From positions 1 through 8,141 of the forward strand of contig JAGBTR010000313.1 of the NCBI GenBank assembly GCA_017631215.1: a stretch of DNA of 8,141 nt. Reading direction: 5' to 3'. Numbering within the stretch: the first letter of the stretch is position 1; each line of letters opens with the position of its first letter. The notes below the pieces were generated by a model. That model had not been told where the DNA came from and searched no databases. It saw nothing but the letters and a program-made list of their open reading frames with translations. The position numbers and the translations under genes were made by a program. Below, piece after piece: positions 5,891 through 8,141 of this stretch. This DNA comes from Clostridia bacterium (lineage in GTDB: Bacteria > Bacillota > Clostridia > Oscillospirales > CAG-272).

Positions 5891-6129
5891 TCAGCCCACA
5901 TTCTCCACGACGCTACGCAAATGTGCGCTGAGAAAATGAAGGTACGCCTCCATCGCGCTCCCTACGCCATCCAAGGAGAGCTCAAAATAGGACTCAAGGG
6001 CGATCGCGACGCCGTATTGCTCCGCGAACGGGATCAGATCATTATACATCTTGACATTTCCAGTGCGCGAATGTCTCCGTATCGGCGAGCGAGCACACCG
6101 CAGCTGATCCCTATCAATTTTCGTTTCAT
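5891..6129 (-). pseudogene. Decayed sugar phosphate isomerase/epimerase-like gene with internal deletions
   Basis: From the ATG at 6129 (GGAGGT at 6139-6134) the minus strand reads MKRKLIGISCGVLARRYGDI then RALEM, an N-terminus like that of AP-endonuclease-2/xylose-isomerase-like barrels. It hits a stop at 6034. In another frame, MYNDLIPFAEQYGVAIALES follows directly and resembles a mid-barrel strand of the same family. That frame then runs into DGVGSAMEAYLHFLSAHLR and stops at 5891, a plausible C-terminal helix. The whole remnant is about 80 codons where an intact member has about 260-300. Most of the middle and the C-terminal catalytic strands are therefore missing, and the frame is shifted. 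The promoter and ribosome site are intact. An alternative is a small unrelated ORF from 6154 (87 codons), but it would ignore the better start at 6129. Family assignment is by eye and moderate. Confidence 0.55.
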
Positions 6130-6152
6130 AGCGACCTCCGATCTTTTTCCTC

Positions 6153-6182
6153 ATTATACTCCCCCCGTTTTTGATAAGTCAA
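6153..6182 (-). promoter_or_regulatory. Promoter of the isomerase-like pseudogene
   Basis: On the minus strand TTGACT (6182-6177), an 18-base spacer and TATAAT (6158-6153) precede the ribosome site at 6139-6134. The -35 lies in a near-symmetric TTGATAAGTCAA (6171-6182). Survival of these signals beside a broken coding region suggests recent decay. Confidence 0.6.
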
Positions 6183-6253
6183 TAAGCATCGCGATCGTTT
6201 TGTAAAATTCTCGCAAAAAATTCGCCTTTTCTCTTCCCTTATCCGTTTTTTTA

Positions 6254-6262
6254 TGTTATACT
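6254..6262 (+). promoter_or_regulatory. Extended -10 promoter of the mannosidase gene
   Basis: TGTTATACT provides a TGn-extended -10 about 35 bases upstream of the ATG at 6297. A second TATACT follows at 6262-6267. No good -35 is present at the right distance, so an extended -10 is the best reading. It implies the mannosidase is transcribed separately from the 2316-5227 operon. Confidence 0.5.
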
Positions 6263-6296
6263 ATACTCAATGATAATCTCCGAAAGGAATACTGCT

Positions 6297-8141
6297 ATGC
6301 AACTGACTAACCGACTGAAGAATCTGGACGCGCACAGCCGCGCCAACAAGTACGCCGACCGCATCTATTCCGAGTTACTCTATCTCTATCATCTCAACAG
6401 TCAGAAGGCGCTGGGCTGGGAAGACAAGCTCGACCGCGCGATGGCATATCTGGAGGAAAGCGTCAAGGAAAACGGCGCGATCATCCGCGAGGATTGTGAG
6501 AACGTCGAGATGGCACTCGCTGACCTCTCCGACAAGGCGAAGGAGTACGTCATTCACTGCGTCGGACACGCGCACATTGATATGAACTATCAGTGGGGCT
6601 ATCAGGAGACGGTTTCGATCACCACCGAGACCTTCCGCACGATGCTCACGCTGATGACCGAATACCCCGACTTCACCTTCTCGCAGTCGCAGGCATCCGT
6701 CTACGAGATCGTCGAGAAATATGACCCCGCGATGCTTGCTGAGATCCGTCAGCGCGTACAGGAGGGGCGCTGGGAGCTGGCGGCGACGCAATGGGTCGAG
6801 ACCGACAAGAATATGCCCAACGGTGAGTCGCTCTGCCGTCACATCTACTACACCAAAAAGTGCCTCGCCGACATCTTCGGCATCGATCCCGACACGCTTC
6901 GCATCGACTACGAGCCCGACACGTTCGGTCACAATGCCAGCGTCCCCGAGATCCTGCAGGACGGCGGCGTGGACTACTATTACCACTGCCGCGGCATTGA
7001 CCCGCGCGGTCCGTATCGCTGGCAGTCGCCCTCGGGCAAGGAGGTCATCGCCTACAGCGAGCCCTCCTGGTACCAAAACGCCATCGACTACCGCGCCTTC
7101 TCCTATTATCCGCAAATGGCTGCCAAGTGGGGCGACGGCAATATGAAAGAATTCCTCAAGGTGTACGGTCTTGGCGACCACGGCGGCGGTCCCAGCAGAA
7201 TCGACCTTGAAAAGCTGGTCGATATGATGGGCTGGCCCCTCTTCCCCACGCTCAAATTCAGCCGCTACGATGCGTATTTTGCTTATCTTGACAGCATCCG
7301 CGATACGCTGCCCGTTCACGTGGGCGAGCTCAACTTCGTTTTCGGCGGCTGCTACACCTCGCAATCGCGCCTCAAGATGGCCAACCGTCTGGCCGAGCTT
7401 CGTCTGTACGATGCCGAGATGCTGACCGCCCAGGCGGCCGCGCTGACGGGCAAGCGCCCCCAGATCTCGCTCGACAAGGCTTGGCAGAACACGATGTTCA
7501 ATCAGTTCCACGACATTCTCCCCGGCTCTTGCGTCATCGAGACCAAGGAGGCGGCGCTGGGCTATTTCCAGGACACCATCGGCTACACCAACACCGTATC
7601 CGTTGAGGCGCTGCGTAACATCGCTGCCGAGATCGACACCTCGGCGCTTCCCTTCGACAATCGCGTTGAGGTCAAGGAGGGCGGCGGAATGGGCTTCCGT
7701 CTTGACCGTGAGCGCGGCTACACGCTGGCCATGGCCGAGCGCGGACACGGCAATGTGCGTATTCTCCATTTGTTCAACACGACGGCGTATGACCGTGACG
7801 ATGCCATCACCGTTCAGCTTTGGGACTATCCCGACGATATCAACAATCTGACCGCCGCCACGGCCGACGGCACGCCCGTTCCGCTTCAGGTCATATCTGC
7901 CAATCAGGGCTACTACTGCAACAGCTTCTCGACCGTGATGCTTCGCGCCAAGGTGCCCGCGCTGGGATACCAGACGGTCATCATCAAGCAGCGTGACGAG
8001 GTCGATCCCAACCGCTTCAATCTGCCCGCAACGCCCGGCCGCCGTCACGACACGTTTGGTGACCAAAATATGCTGTTGGAAAACGAGTATATTCGCGCCG
8101 AGTTTGACGCCGAGACGGGCACCATCGTCTCGCTCATCGAC
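6297..8141 (+). CDS. GH38 alpha-mannosidase, C-terminal part beyond window
   Basis: 615 codons are present with no stop. The ATG at 6297 follows AAAGGA (6283-6288) at eight bases. After about 85 N-terminal helical residues comes the GH38 catalytic barrel. VGHAHIDMNYQW carries the zinc ligands H93 and D95, YEPDTFGHN the nucleophile and zinc ligand D208, GLGDHGGGPSR (from 291) is a common bacterial GH38 loop, and NQFHDILPGS holds zinc ligand H405 and D406. The three-helix segment and the first beta domain follow to the edge. Bacterial family members are about 800-1050 residues, so a substantial C-terminal beta-sandwich part lies outside. Family members cleave alpha-linked mannose with retention, using zinc. 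No signal peptide is visible, so it should act on imported oligosaccharides in the cytoplasm. Linkage preference cannot be read from sequence. All key residues are intact, and codon use looks like that of the epimerase gene. Confidence 0.93.
   Translation, partial: MQLTNRLKNLDAHSRANKYADRIYSELLYLYHLNSQKALGWEDKLDRAMAYLEESVKENGAIIREDCENVEMALADLSDKAKEYVIHCVGHAHIDMNYQWGYQETVSITTETFRTMLTLMTEYPDFTFSQSQASVYEIVEKYDPAMLAEIRQRVQEGRWELAATQWVETDKNMPNGESLCRHIYYTKKCLADIFGIDPDTLRIDYEPDTFGHNASVPEILQDGGVDYYYHCRGIDPRGPYRWQSPSGKEVIAYSEPSWYQNAIDYRAFSYYPQMAAKWGDGNMKEFLKVYGLGDHGGGPSRIDLEKLVDMMGWPLFPTLKFSRYDAYFAYLDSIRDTLPVHVGELNFVFGGCYTSQSRLKMANRLAELRLYDAEMLTAQAAALTGKRPQISLDKAWQNTMFNQFHDILPGSCVIETKEAALGYFQDTIGYTNTVSVEALRNIAAEIDTSALPFDNRVEVKEGGGMGFRLDRERGYTLAMAERGHGNVRILHLFNTTAYDRDDAITVQLWDYPDDINNLTAATADGTPVPLQVISANQGYYCNSFSTVMLRAKVPALGYQTVIIKQRDEVDPNRFNLPATPGRRHDTFGDQNMLLENEYIRAEFDAETGTIVSLID

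Noticed and set aside
5801..6205. 134-codon plus-strand open frame
   Set aside because: Its composition is nonsense-like. It covers the tRNA promoter and lies antisense to the isomerase-like remnant, which has its own promoter and ribosome site.
6375..8066. 563-codon minus-strand open frame
   Set aside because: It is a shadow of the GH38 gene caused by GC-biased third positions. It has no ribosome site or recognisable domain, while the plus strand holds the full GH38 catalytic motifs.

Overview
The window looks like chromosome from an anaerobic, moderately GC-rich Bacillota/Clostridia-type bacterium, probably an uncultured gut or animal-associated lineage. This inference rests on strong GGAGG ribosome sites, near-consensus sigma-A promoters (TTGACA-17-TATAAT), a ComEC competence channel, an XRE regulator of the RQTVSKWE type, and a cytoplasmic GH38 alpha-mannosidase. 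No phage, transposase or CRISPR genes are visible.

Layout. (1) 1-2134, minus strand: a 3'-truncated comEC (711 codons present). (2) 2135-2315: a divergent promoter region with a perfect consensus promoter for comEC and a TAGACA-17-TATAAT promoter for the rightward operon. (3) 2316-5227, plus strand: a two-gene operon. The first gene is an unusual fusion of an XRE helix-turn-helix domain to a glycoside-hydrolase-like alpha/beta plus TIM-barrel protein. The second is an AGE/RnBP-family sugar 2-epimerase whose ribosome site overlaps the upstream stop codon. (4) 5230-5722: no gene, but a roughly 152-bp-period array of palindromic units carrying tRNA 3'-end sequence. It ends in two perfect 22-bp hairpins, one of which abuts a tRNA CCA end. 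(5) 5720-5796, minus strand: a CAT-anticodon tRNA (Met or, more likely, Ile2) with its own promoter. (6) 5891-6129, minus strand: a decayed remnant of a sugar phosphate isomerase/epimerase-like gene that still has a promoter and ribosome site. (7) 6297-8141, plus strand: a GH38 alpha-mannosidase running off the right edge (615 codons present).

Taken together, 2316-8141 reads as a small carbohydrate locus. GH38 would release mannose from imported oligosaccharides, the AGE enzyme would epimerise or isomerise a mannose- or glucose-type sugar, and the HTH-barrel fusion may act as a glycan-sensing regulator. The isomerase remnant suggests the locus was once larger. The enzyme families are supported by motifs; the shared pathway is inference.

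The two most unusual items are the HTH-glycosidase-like fusion and the array of tRNA-associated palindromic repeats, whose stems vary in sequence but keep their pairing.
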